A stretch of 14,722 nt of DNA, taken from contig DATBMA010000086.1 in assembly GCA_036555105.1 (NCBI GenBank), forward strand, positions 1-14,722, written 5' to 3'. The position numbers were made by a program, and so were the translations under genes. The notes under the pieces are model-generated. The model was given only the letters and a program-made list of their open reading frames with translations, had not been told where the DNA came from and ran no database searches. Origin of the DNA: DATBMA01 sp036555105. Its GTDB lineage: Bacteria > Actinomycetota > Acidimicrobiia > Spongiisociales > ZC4RG35. Positions 8,132 to 14,722 of this stretch are shown here, piece after piece (positions within the stretch are counted from its first letter, which is position 1; the number at the start of each line of letters is the position of its first letter).

Positions 8132-9229
8132 ATGGCAGACGATCTGATCCAGGTCTTCATCGGGACCAAGGCCCAGTACATCAAGACCGCCCCGCTGCTG
8201 CGATTGATGGATGCCCGCGGGATCGAATACCGGTTGATCGACTCCGGCCAACACGCCGGTCTCACCACGGGGTTGAGGGCGGAGTTGTCGGTGCGGGAGC
8301 CCGACGTGTACATGGGCGGAAGCGATGATGTCGCCTCGGTTCCGGCCGCGATCTCTTGGTCGCTGCGAGCCCTTGCCCAGGCTTGGTCGGCGAAGGAGGT
8401 CAGGGCGAAGGTGTTCGGTGGAGGGGGAGGGATCTGCGTCGTGCACGGAGACACGCCTTCCACTCTTGTTGCCGCGGTACTGGCGAGAAGAGCAGGTCTG
8501 CGGGTGGCACACCTGGAAGCGGGGCTGCGGTCGGGGAGCATGCTTCATCCGTTCCCGGAGGAGATGATCCGGGTGGTGGTCATGAGGATGGCCGCGCTGC
8601 TTTTCGCACCGAGCCCGGAGGCAGTGGCCAATCTGGGGCGGATGGGGGTCCGGGGGAGGGTCATCCCCCTCAGCGGCAACACCTCGGCCGAGGCATTGGC
8701 AGCCATGGAGGGAGCGCCGATGGGAGACGGGCCGGTTGTCGCCACCATGCACAGGGTCGAGAACCTTCACCGGAGGGAGCGGCTGAGAGAGTTCACCGAC
8801 CTGATCACCCGCATTGCAGCCGGCCGGCCGGTGACCCTGGTCGTGCATCCTCCCACCGCCTCCGTGCTCGATGCCAATGGGATGTCGGACAAGCTGAAGG
8901 CAGCGGGAGTGGAGCTGGTCCCGCTGCAGCCGCACCACCGATTCGTCGAGATGCTGGCGGCAGCGCCTTTCGTCGTCACCGACGGGGGCAGCGTGCAGGA
9001 GGAGTGCGCGCTACTGGGGGTGCCCACCCTGCTCTGGAGGGGCAGGACCGAGCGGCCCGACGGGGTAGGGGGCAATGTCGTGCTCACGAACTACTCGCCT
9101 CAGGTGATAGACGCTTTTCTGGCAGACCCGGACCGCTACCGGCGCCCGCCGCAGCGACCCGACATCAGCCCTTCCCAGGAGATCTTGGAGGTGTTGCTGA
9201 GCGAGCTCCCCTCCAGCCCCCACCGATGA
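8132..9229 (+). CDS. Divergent UDP-GlcNAc 2-epimerase family protein (WecB-like)
   Basis: This 365-aa GT-B-fold protein belongs to the UDP-N-acetylglucosamine 2-epimerase family, which interconverts UDP-GlcNAc and UDP-ManNAc. The acid residues known from E. coli WecB have counterparts: HGD at 105-107, LEAGLRSG at 128-135 (E129), PEE at 142-144, MHRVEN at 206-211 (H207) and VVHP at 237-240 (H239). TDGGSVQEE at 283-291 and RTERPDG at 305-311 bind the nucleotide side. It is divergent: the usual GTRPE start motif is GTKAQ (11-15), HRREN/S is HRVEN, and DTTERPE is GRTERPD. The ATG at 8132 has GAGG 6 nt upstream. Although the frame is open back to 7538, that part is an rmlD shadow. No UDP-ManNAc dehydrogenase is nearby, so the product could be used directly. 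Its tail overlaps the converging gene by 65 bp. Confidence 0.82.
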   Translation: MADDLIQVFIGTKAQYIKTAPLLRLMDARGIEYRLIDSGQHAGLTTGLRAELSVREPDVYMGGSDDVASVPAAISWSLRALAQAWSAKEVRAKVFGGGGGICVVHGDTPSTLVAAVLARRAGLRVAHLEAGLRSGSMLHPFPEEMIRVVVMRMAALLFAPSPEAVANLGRMGVRGRVIPLSGNTSAEALAAMEGAPMGDGPVVATMHRVENLHRRERLREFTDLITRIAAGRPVTLVVHPPTASVLDANGMSDKLKAAGVELVPLQPHHRFVEMLAAAPFVVTDGGSVQEECALLGVPTLLWRGRTERPDGVGGNVVLTNYSPQVIDAFLADPDRYRRPPQRPDISPSQEILEVLLSELPSSPHR

Positions 9230-10076
9230 GGCTGGCAGCGGTGTCACGGATCAGGATCATCACCCGGTAGCCGGCCACGATCGTCACGATCCCGAGCGGA
9301 TCTCCCGAACCGAGGAGTCCTGCCAGCACCGCCTCGGTCACGCCGATGCCCTGAGGCGCGAAGGGAGTCACGAAGCCGATGGACCACGCCACCATGTATG
9401 CACCCACCACCCGGAGGAAGCCGTCACCGAAGTCACCGGCGGGGAAGCCCTGGAGGAAGACCCAGAACGTCGTGGCCGACCAGACCCAGAAGGCGACCAT
9501 CCAGCAGAGGCCTGCAACGTACCCCCGGCGGGGAATCGACACAGCTCCCGAGCTGCGTCGCCGTTCCCACCAGCCGAGGAGGCGGTTGCCGAGCGGTTGC
9601 AGCGAGGCGATGACCACGACCGCAACCAACACCCACGCCAGCGCCCATCCTGGGGAGTCGCCGGTGGCCAGCAGCAGCGGCAGCCCGATGAGGGCGGCCA
9701 CCGCCAGCGAGAGGATCATCTCCATGCCGGCCGCAGCCGTCAGCAATGCGGTCCCGTAGCCGCCGGTTGCCAGCACTCCCACTCTTCCCGCGGCATACCA
9801 GACGCTCCCTGGGAGGTATCGAGCGGGCAGTGATTGGGCGGCGGCCCTGGTCGACTCGCCCAGCGACAACCGGGGCCCCGCCGAGCTGATCACCGCACTC
9901 CAGAACCCGGCGGACGCGACGATCATCCCGAAGCTCATCACCAAGGCGGCGGCGAGCCAGGCGGGCCGTGCCGAGCGGAGCAACTCCCCGATCTCGTCGC
10001 GCTCCCGCCACAGGAGCCAGATGAACACCCCGGCCACCACGGCCAGGTAGGTGAGGCGGACCCAGCGCTTGCTCAC
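9165..10076 (-). CDS. Multi-pass membrane protein of the UPF0104 / AglD / LPG-synthase TM family
   Basis: The 303-aa protein has about seven or eight hydrophobic segments (near 8-23, 39-63, 110-136, 144-158, 186-208, 221-239, 246-256 and 261-285). The family marks are RYLPGSVWYAAGR at 86-98 and the FAPQGIGVTEAVLA loop at 239-252, which corresponds to the PGGIGxxE motif of UPF0104 proteins. Members include the transmembrane part of lysylphosphatidylglycerol synthase and archaeal AglD; several have been proposed as flippases or lipid-linked-sugar transferases. There is no soluble aminoacyl-transfer domain here, so this is not a full MprF. GTG 10076 overlaps the stop of the pyruvyl transferase gene by 4 bp and has GGAG 5 nt upstream. 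Residues 283-303 are encoded within the overlap with the 2-epimerase gene. A role in moving or finishing a lipid-linked glycan is inferred from context. Confidence 0.78.
   Translation of the reverse strand: MSKRWVRLTYLAVVAGVFIWLLWRERDEIGELLRSARPAWLAAALVMSFGMIVASAGFWSAVISSAGPRLSLGESTRAAAQSLPARYLPGSVWYAAGRVGVLATGGYGTALLTAAAGMEMILSLAVAALIGLPLLLATGDSPGWALAWVLVAVVVIASLQPLGNRLLGWWERRRSSGAVSIPRRGYVAGLCWMVAFWVWSATTFWVFLQGFPAGDFGDGFLRVVGAYMVAWSIGFVTPFAPQGIGVTEAVLAGLLGSGDPLGIVTIVAGYRVMILIRDTAASLIGGGWRGARSATPPRSPGKG
9213..9235. terminator. Hairpin at the tail-to-tail gene junction
   Basis: A perfect 6-bp inverted repeat (CCAGCC at 9213-9218, GGCTGG at 9230-9235, 11-nt loop) spans the stop codon of the 2-epimerase gene, inside or at the edge of the convergent overlap. 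It could slow transcription from both sides. It has no T-run on either strand, so intrinsic termination is not well supported. Confidence 0.22.
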
Positions 10077-11140
10077 TCTCGCTCCAGCAGGCGATGGATC
10101 GCCTCATCGTTCCCCGCCTCGCGCTCGCGAAGCCTGGCGGTTGCCGCGCTCATCGCTTCATCCGCTCCCGAGACTCGCTCGATGGCAGCGGGCAGCGCCC
10201 TCAGGCCGTCCGGGTCGTTGGCGACCAGGCCGGCACCGTCTCCCAGATCGGAGGCGAGCGCCTCCATCTTGGGCGAGTACCCGATCAGCCCGACCGGGCG
10301 GCCCGCCAGGGCGGTGCCGATGGCGGCGTGGTAGCGCATGGCGATGCCGATACGGCCCGACCCGAGCTCGTTGATGAGACCGTTGAGATCGGGGCTGGAA
10401 AAGGAAACCGGTGAGCTCATGCGCCCTGCCACCAACTCGTGCACCGCCTGGTCCCGATCCGCCTGCATGGCTACGAACCTGGCCGGCAGGCCGGTACGTC
10501 CCGAGATCTCATCCAGAGCGCCGGCGGCGGCTGCCACCCAGTCCTCGCCGGGCATGCGCACTCCCTGGGCGGCCGTGCGCCAGGCCGAGGCCGGCACCGG
10601 GGGCCGCAAAGAGACCACGAAGTGGTCGAGCGGCGGTCTGGCTTCCGGCACCGGCAGTGACCACGCCAGGTCGGCCGTCACGGTTGCCTCGAGGCCCAAA
10701 CTTCGCAGCAGATCGGCCGATGGCTGATCGCGCACGGTCAACGCCCTGACATGGCGGAGGCCCGCCTGGACCCAGCGCCGTCCTCCCCGGGTTCGCAGAG
10801 GCCCGGCTCCTAGCCCGATGCCCGCGATCGGCGTGCGCAGGTAGCGGGCGACGACCGGCCTCCACATGTGATAGGGCAGGTTGACGTTGCTGGTCTCGTC
10901 CTGCAGCAGACCCCCGCCGCCGAGGACGAGCCGGTCGGCTCGCATCATCGCCCCCAAGAGCTGGGTCGGATGGGAGGAGGGGACGGCGGCCACTCCATGA
11001 GCAAGGGCTGTTGAGGCGGGCGACACCGATGCGGCGGTGACCTTCACCCCCAGCCGGCCGAGCTTGCCCGCGAGGGCGCTGAAGATCAGCTCGTCGCCCA
11101 GGTTGGTCGAGCCGACCCACGCCGATACGAATACCTCCAC
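10073..11140 (-). CDS. Polysaccharide pyruvyl transferase family protein (CsaB-like)
   Basis: Family members move a pyruvyl group from phosphoenolpyruvate onto a sugar, forming a ketal in cell-wall polymers or exopolysaccharides; CsaB does so for S-layer anchoring polymers. The 355-aa protein has the two-lobed GT-B-like pattern of the family: GSTNLGDE at 10-17, GGGGLLQDETS at 74-84, IAGIGLGAGPL at 105-115, TVRDQPSADLL at 135-145, and near the C-terminus MRYHAAIGTALAGRPVGLI at 268-286 followed by YSPK at 288-291. The GTG start at 11140 fits the usual family N-terminus but lacks a good ribosome binding site. It follows the GT2 stop by 10 bp and overlaps the next gene by 4 bp, so these three are one operon. 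Negatively charged pyruvyl groups on the product are the likely outcome; the acceptor sugar is unknown. Confidence 0.85.
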   Translation of the reverse strand: MEVFVSAWVGSTNLGDELIFSALAGKLGRLGVKVTAASVSPASTALAHGVAAVPSSHPTQLLGAMMRADRLVLGGGGLLQDETSNVNLPYHMWRPVVARYLRTPIAGIGLGAGPLRTRGGRRWVQAGLRHVRALTVRDQPSADLLRSLGLEATVTADLAWSLPVPEARPPLDHFVVSLRPPVPASAWRTAAQGVRMPGEDWVAAAAGALDEISGRTGLPARFVAMQADRDQAVHELVAGRMSSPVSFSSPDLNGLINELGSGRIGIAMRYHAAIGTALAGRPVGLIGYSPKMEALASDLGDGAGLVANDPDGLRALPAAIERVSGADEAMSAATARLREREAGNDEAIHRLLERE

Positions 11141-11150
11141 GCCGGTCCGT

Positions 11151-12080
11151 CTAGGCCGGGGGCAGGTCCGGCTCGATCCGCTCCGCCACCGCAGGCAGGA
11201 CCAGGTCCTTCGGCCGGTTCAGGGTCACGATCAGGTCAGCCAGCAGGGCGACGAGGCCGAGGGCGGCCGCCGCCACCAGGAGGGCGATGGTGTTCGTGGC
11301 CAGCCGCAGGTCTTTGGTGACCAAGTCGAAGGCGACCTTGACGATCCCGATCGTGCCGAGCACCGCTGCGGCCGGCATGAAGACCCTGACCGGGTTGTAG
11401 AGGAGCATCATCCTCAGCACCTGCAGGAGGTATCTGCGGCTGTCGCGCCACCAGTGGAACTTCGACTCACCCGCTCGGGGGGCGTAATCGATTGGGAGAT
11501 AAGCCACCGAGTAGCCGTTGTTGAGGAAGGCCATCGTCAGCGTGGTGACGCATGAGAACCCGGGTGGGAGCAGGTGCAGGAACTGTGCGCCAACCTCGCG
11601 CCGAAAGGCCCGGAAGCCCGAGTTGAGGTCGGGGATGCGGGCGTCGGTGAGATATTCGGCCAATCGCCGGATGGCCCATTTGGCTGGGACCCTGGCCGCC
11701 CGATGCCGCCCCTGCTCCGTCTTCCTGGCGCCCACCACCTGATCGTTGCCTGGCAGAGCGGCCACCAGCAGCGGAATCTCGTGGTTCGGATAGGTCATGT
11801 CGGCGTCGGTCCACACCACCACGCTGCCCCGAGCTATCTGGGTCCCGGCCTTGCGGGCCGACCCCGACCCCCGGTTGTGGGCAAATCGCAGGTAGCGGAT
11901 GTCCTCGATCCGGGTAGCCGCCTCGGCGGTGCCGTCGGTGGAGCCGTCGTCCACCACGATGATCTCGTAGGTGAGCTCACTGGCGTCCATCCCTTTCCGA
12001 ATCCGTTCGATTTCGTCCGCGAGGTGGCCGACCTCGTTGAAAACCGGCAGCACGATCGACACGTCGATCGGTGGGGGCAT
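11151..12080 (-). CDS. GT2 polyprenyl-phosphate sugar synthase-like, two C-terminal membrane helices
   Basis: The 309-aa protein has an N-terminal GT2 catalytic domain and a membrane tail, the layout of DPM1/GtrB-type enzymes that load a hexose onto polyprenyl phosphate. Visible marks are SIVLPVFNE at 8-16, VVDDGSTDGT at 42-51, NRGSGSARKAG at 69-79, the metal-binding TDAD at 91-94, and IPDLNSGFRAFRR at 149-161, a segment typical of dolichyl-phosphate mannose synthases. Membrane helices lie near 232-253 and 262-287. The reaction would take place on the cytoplasmic face, giving a lipid-linked sugar for GT-C enzymes such as the two encoded next door. ATG 12080 has no Shine-Dalgarno sequence, but TAGCCT ends 6 nt before it, consistent with a leaderless mRNA. 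The sugar (mannose, glucose or other) cannot be told. Confidence 0.83.
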   Translation of the reverse strand: MPPPIDVSIVLPVFNEVGHLADEIERIRKGMDASELTYEIIVVDDGSTDGTAEAATRIEDIRYLRFAHNRGSGSARKAGTQIARGSVVVWTDADMTYPNHEIPLLVAALPGNDQVVGARKTEQGRHRAARVPAKWAIRRLAEYLTDARIPDLNSGFRAFRREVGAQFLHLLPPGFSCVTTLTMAFLNNGYSVAYLPIDYAPRAGESKFHWWRDSRRYLLQVLRMMLLYNPVRVFMPAAAVLGTIGIVKVAFDLVTKDLRLATNTIALLVAAAALGLVALLADLIVTLNRPKDLVLPAVAERIEPDLPPA

Positions 12081-12130
12081 GGGATGAGGCTACCTGCGGA
12101 CTTAGGCCACGGCGGTAGCGTGATCGCACC
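12081..12130. promoter_or_regulatory. Divergent promoter region between the GT2 and the GT-C gene
   Basis: Fifty bases separate two divergent starts. On the minus strand TAGCCT (12092-12087) ends 6 nt before the ATG at 12080. On the plus strand TAGCGT (12116-12121) ends 9 nt before the GTG at 12131. These are TANNNT -10 candidates placed for leaderless or very short-leader transcripts. I find no good -35 hexamer and no clear ribosome binding site for either gene. Confidence 0.35.
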
Positions 12131-13672
12131 GTGTCCCTGCAATCAGCGACCGCGGCGAGCGGCCCAGCAGAGGACGTGCCACCTCGCTTCGACTGGTTGC
12201 GCGTCGGCCTCTTTGCCCTCATGGCGGTGGGTGCTGCGTTCCGCATCAGGCAGTTCGTGTTCAACCGGTCGTTGTGGCTCGACGAGGCCGTGCTGTCCCA
12301 GAACATCGTCAACCGGGGGCCATGGGAGCTGATCAGCCAGCCGCTCGACTACGGCCAGCAGGCGCCCTTCGGCTTCCTGCTGCTGTTGAAGGCGTTGGTC
12401 GCCACCCTTGGACCGACCGACATCGCGCTGCGGGTGTGGCCTTTCGCCGCAGCCATTGCCTCGCTCTGGTTCGCCTACCTGCTTGCTCGTCGGGCGCTGT
12501 CCTCGGCTGCCGGTCAGCTCATCCTGGTCGGGTTGGTCTCCTTCTCCCCGTTGTTGATCTACTACAGCAACGAGGTCAAGCAGTACGGGACCGATGTGGC
12601 GGTGGCGATTGGGCTCATGTGGATCGCCCTCGGGTTCGAGCACTGGAAGCACGGCCCCGCCGTGCTTGTGACCGCGGGCCTGCTCGCCCCCTGGTTCTCC
12701 AACTCGGCCCAGTTCGTGATCGCCGGGCTGTGGCTTGCGCTCATTCCCCACTGGCGCCGGCGTGGACGAATGGGCTGGTGGTGGCTGGTAGGGGCGGCCT
12801 GGTTCACCAGCATCGCAGTGACCTTCGGGCTGACCCTGCTGGTGCGGGGCATCCCTACCGGCCTCATCGACTATTGGCAGCTCGGCTTCGCCCCCTTCCC
12901 GCCCCTCAGCGCGGCCGACCTTCGATGGTATGCCGACTCCTTCCTCGGGCTCGTCTACATGCCGCTGAGAGAGTTGCGGGTCCCTCCGATTCCAGCCCGG
13001 CCGGAGTGGACCGGCGCTCTGAACCTGGTCATGGCCGGGCTCGGCCTGCTCGGGACCTGGGCGATGTTCAGGCGCCGTAGGCGCCTGTTCGTGGTGGCCG
13101 GCTCATCGGTCCTGCTCACGTTGGCCGCTTCGGCTCTCGAGCTGTACCCGTTCCGGAGCAGACTCGTGCTCTTCCTGGCGCCGGTGACGTTCCTGGCACT
13201 GGCTTTTGCCGGGGAGTGGCTCTCGAGTTTGCGGCCGGCGTGGCTCGGGGCCGTTCTCGGGTTGGCGGCCACCCTGGGTACCCTCTCGGTGGCTTTCGTA
13301 CCGGCTGCCCGCATGTTCGACAATCCGCCCAACCGGGCAGACATGAAGGGGGCGCTGGAGTACATCAGCACCCATCGCGAGCCAGGCGACGGGATCGTGA
13401 TCAACACCACCAGCTATCCCGCCTTTCAGTTCTATGCCGCCGACTACGGGCTCACCGAGGACGATCTGAGTGCGATGATCGACCGCGACGACGACGAGGA
13501 GTTACGGCTGGAGTCGGTGCTGGCCGCGGGTCCCGGCCGCTACTGGATGTTCATCACCCATGTCGACCTCGACCTGGCCGAGACCGTCGAGAGTTGGGGC
13601 GATTCGATCACAGTGGAAGACCAATGGAGCAACGGGGGAGTGAGCGGCCTGGTGATCGACGTGCCCCGATGA
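12131..13672 (+). CDS. GT-C (GT39/PMT-like) membrane glycosyltransferase
   Basis: The 513-aa protein has about ten hydrophobic segments between residues 23 and 392 and a soluble tail (about 393-513). The first external loop carries SLWLDEAVLSQ at 47-57, the acidic Asp-Glu pair (D51, E52) that marks GT-C enzymes of the PMT/ArnT class. YYSNEVKQYGTDV at 144-156 resembles the conserved loop of the same class. GT-C enzymes use polyprenyl-phosphate sugars and act on the outer face of the membrane, which fits the adjacent lipid-sugar synthase gene. The tail (NRADMKGALEYIS at 401-413) looks like the small extracytoplasmic domain seen in other bacterial GT39-like proteins. GTG 12131 is the only sensible start. 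The acceptor could be a glycan, lipid or protein. Confidence 0.8.
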   Translation: MSLQSATAASGPAEDVPPRFDWLRVGLFALMAVGAAFRIRQFVFNRSLWLDEAVLSQNIVNRGPWELISQPLDYGQQAPFGFLLLLKALVATLGPTDIALRVWPFAAAIASLWFAYLLARRALSSAAGQLILVGLVSFSPLLIYYSNEVKQYGTDVAVAIGLMWIALGFEHWKHGPAVLVTAGLLAPWFSNSAQFVIAGLWLALIPHWRRRGRMGWWWLVGAAWFTSIAVTFGLTLLVRGIPTGLIDYWQLGFAPFPPLSAADLRWYADSFLGLVYMPLRELRVPPIPARPEWTGALNLVMAGLGLLGTWAMFRRRRRLFVVAGSSVLLTLAASALELYPFRSRLVLFLAPVTFLALAFAGEWLSSLRPAWLGAVLGLAATLGTLSVAFVPAARMFDNPPNRADMKGALEYISTHREPGDGIVINTTSYPAFQFYAADYGLTEDDLSAMIDRDDDEELRLESVLAAGPGRYWMFITHVDLDLAETVESWGDSITVEDQWSNGGVSGLVIDVPR

Positions 13673-13685
13673 TCGAAGTGGCCAA

Positions 13686-14722
13686 GTGACAGAGACCGCC
13701 GCCGACCGGATGGAGCTGCCCGCCTCCGCAGCCCCGGAGCCATCGCGTCGCTGGGTGCCGTGGATGCTGGCGGCTGGCGCCCTGGTGGCCATCGCCGCGG
13801 TCTGGGTGCGCCTTCCGGCGCTGGGGGTGAGCCTGTGGTGGGACGAGGCCTACTCCGCTCGCCAGTTCATCCCATACGGGCCGACCAAGATCATCGACCC
13901 TCTCTACTACCTGCCCAACAACCACATACTCTTCAACCTCCTCGCTTGGGCTACCACCGCCGTGGTTGGGACCACCGAGGCGATCCTGCGGTTCTGGAGC
14001 GTGGTGCCGGCGCTGGCCGCGGGCGGGGTGATCGGGTGGTGGGGCTGGCGGCGGCATGGCCCGGTGGCGGGGGTGGCGGCAGCCTTGATCATCTTGTCGT
14101 CGCCGGTCCACCTGGGGCTGTCGGTGCAGGCCCGGGGTTACGGGCTCGGCTTCCTGGCCGCGGCGGTCATGTTGGTGGGGGCCATCGAGATGGAGGAGGG
14201 CGGGGGCTGGCTGGCGGCGGGCGCGCTGGCGGCCGGCGGCCTCATCGGGATATGGACCCTTCCACAAATGGCCTTCGTATTCGCCGGGCACTCCCTTGCC
14301 GTGCTCATCTGGGGACGCAAAAGGTGGAGGACGGTCATCACGGCGGGCCTGGTGGCGCTGGGGGCGCTGGTCGTCTATTGGATCCTGCTCCCCAACCTCA
14401 TGGGCCAGGTCGGAAGGGTCGGCTCGCGGGCAGCTGATCGTCTGGTCCCGCTCGGGTTGGTGACTGCGCCGTCCGAGCTTCTTTTCGGTCCGACTCTCAG
14501 CGGATGGGGGTTGCCGATCGGGTGGCCGCCCGTCGTCTTCTCGATCTTGCTGGTCGGACTGTCCGTCCTCGCATACCTGCGCTTGCGGTCGCTGGGTGAG
14601 CGCGCCGAAGTCCATCAACTCTTCGTGCCTTGGGTGGTCACCGCGGCCGCCCTCGTGATCCTGGGGTCGTCGGTCCTCGACCGCTACATCAGCTACATGG
14701 TCGTGCCGATGGCGCTGGTGGT
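13686..14722 (+). CDS. Second GT-C membrane glycosyltransferase, 3' end missing
   Basis: Translated by hand, this frame is open to the end of the window (345 complete codons). After a short Ala/Glu/Pro-rich N-tail and a first helix (about 25-40), the loop SLWWDEAYSARQF at 49-61 gives the same Asp-Glu signature (D53, E54) as the gene before it. Many further hydrophobic segments follow; VQARGYGLGFL lies at the position of the conserved SNEVKQYG loop of the first enzyme. It is a homologue of its neighbour by architecture, but direct identity is low, so this is not a recent duplication. The GTG at 13686 lies 13 bp after the previous stop, with a weak GAAG 7 nt upstream; an ATG at 13710 is an alternative. 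It is co-transcribed with the first GT-C gene. Confidence 0.75.
   Translation, partial: MTETAADRMELPASAAPEPSRRWVPWMLAAGALVAIAAVWVRLPALGVSLWWDEAYSARQFIPYGPTKIIDPLYYLPNNHILFNLLAWATTAVVGTTEAILRFWSVVPALAAGGVIGWWGWRRHGPVAGVAAALIILSSPVHLGLSVQARGYGLGFLAAAVMLVGAIEMEEGGGWLAAGALAAGGLIGIWTLPQMAFVFAGHSLAVLIWGRKRWRTVITAGLVALGALVVYWILLPNLMGQVGRVGSRAADRLVPLGLVTAPSELLFGPTLSGWGLPIGWPPVVFSILLVGLSVLAYLRLRSLGERAEVHQLFVPWVVTAAALVILGSSVLDRYISYMVVPMALV

Noticed and set aside
8356..9270. 304-aa plus-strand frame overlapping the 2-epimerase gene
   Set aside because: Gly/Arg/Ala-rich frame without motifs; the epimerase frame holds all conserved residues.
9165..10076. Full MprF/lysylphosphatidylglycerol synthase
   Set aside because: Only the membrane part is present. 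The soluble aminoacyl-transfer domain is absent, so the specific enzyme name is not supported.
13608..14618. 336-aa minus-strand frame over the second GT-C gene
   Set aside because: It is extremely rich in Arg, Pro, His, Gln and Asp with no domain. The plus strand encodes a hydrophobic protein with a GT-C loop, whose antisense naturally looks like this.
1..14722. CRISPR arrays, tRNA or rRNA genes, insertion sequences or long direct repeats
   Set aside because: None was seen by reading the window; gaps are 58 bp or shorter and carry only start-site signals and short hairpins.

Overview
This is a gene-dense, GC-rich window. It has many GTG starts, many 4-bp stop/start overlaps and long antisense shadow frames, which together suggest an actinobacterium, probably an environmental lineage. 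That assignment rests on composition and gene style only; no marker gene is present. I see no RNA gene, insertion sequence, CRISPR array or phage gene.

The whole window is devoted to surface polysaccharide or glycoconjugate synthesis and falls into four strand blocks. Block 1 (minus, 1-4824) holds a very large multi-module glycosyltransferase of 1397 aa, followed by a secreted GH26-like glycoside hydrolase that is cut by the window edge. Block 2 (plus, 4883-9229) is a complete dTDP-L-rhamnose pathway in the order rmlC-rmlB-rmlA-rmlD, followed by a divergent UDP-GlcNAc 2-epimerase family gene. Block 3 (minus, 9165-12080) reads in transcription order: a polyprenyl-phosphate-sugar-synthase-like GT2 with two C-terminal membrane helices, a CsaB-like polysaccharide pyruvyl transferase, and a UPF0104/AglD-like multi-pass membrane protein. 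Block 4 (plus, 12131-14722) holds two adjacent GT-C type membrane glycosyltransferases, the second cut by the window end.

A consistent reading (inference) is as follows. Block 2 makes dTDP-rhamnose and a 2-epimerised amino sugar nucleotide. The large cytoplasmic enzyme of block 1 uses several donors to extend a rhamnose-containing glycan. Block 3 makes a lipid-linked sugar, adds a pyruvyl group and may help with membrane translocation. The GT-C enzymes of block 4 transfer lipid-linked sugars outside the membrane, and the secreted hydrolase could trim the product.

The most notable points are the four-module glycosyltransferase, which contains a tandem duplication of a CgeB-like unit with a 297-298 residue period; the TANNNT hexamers sitting 6-10 nt before the start codon of all four divergently transcribed head genes; a 65-bp tail-to-tail coding overlap; and the compact set of GT2, pyruvyl transferase, UPF0104 and GT-C genes. 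Nearly every base is coding; the longest gaps are about 50-58 bp.
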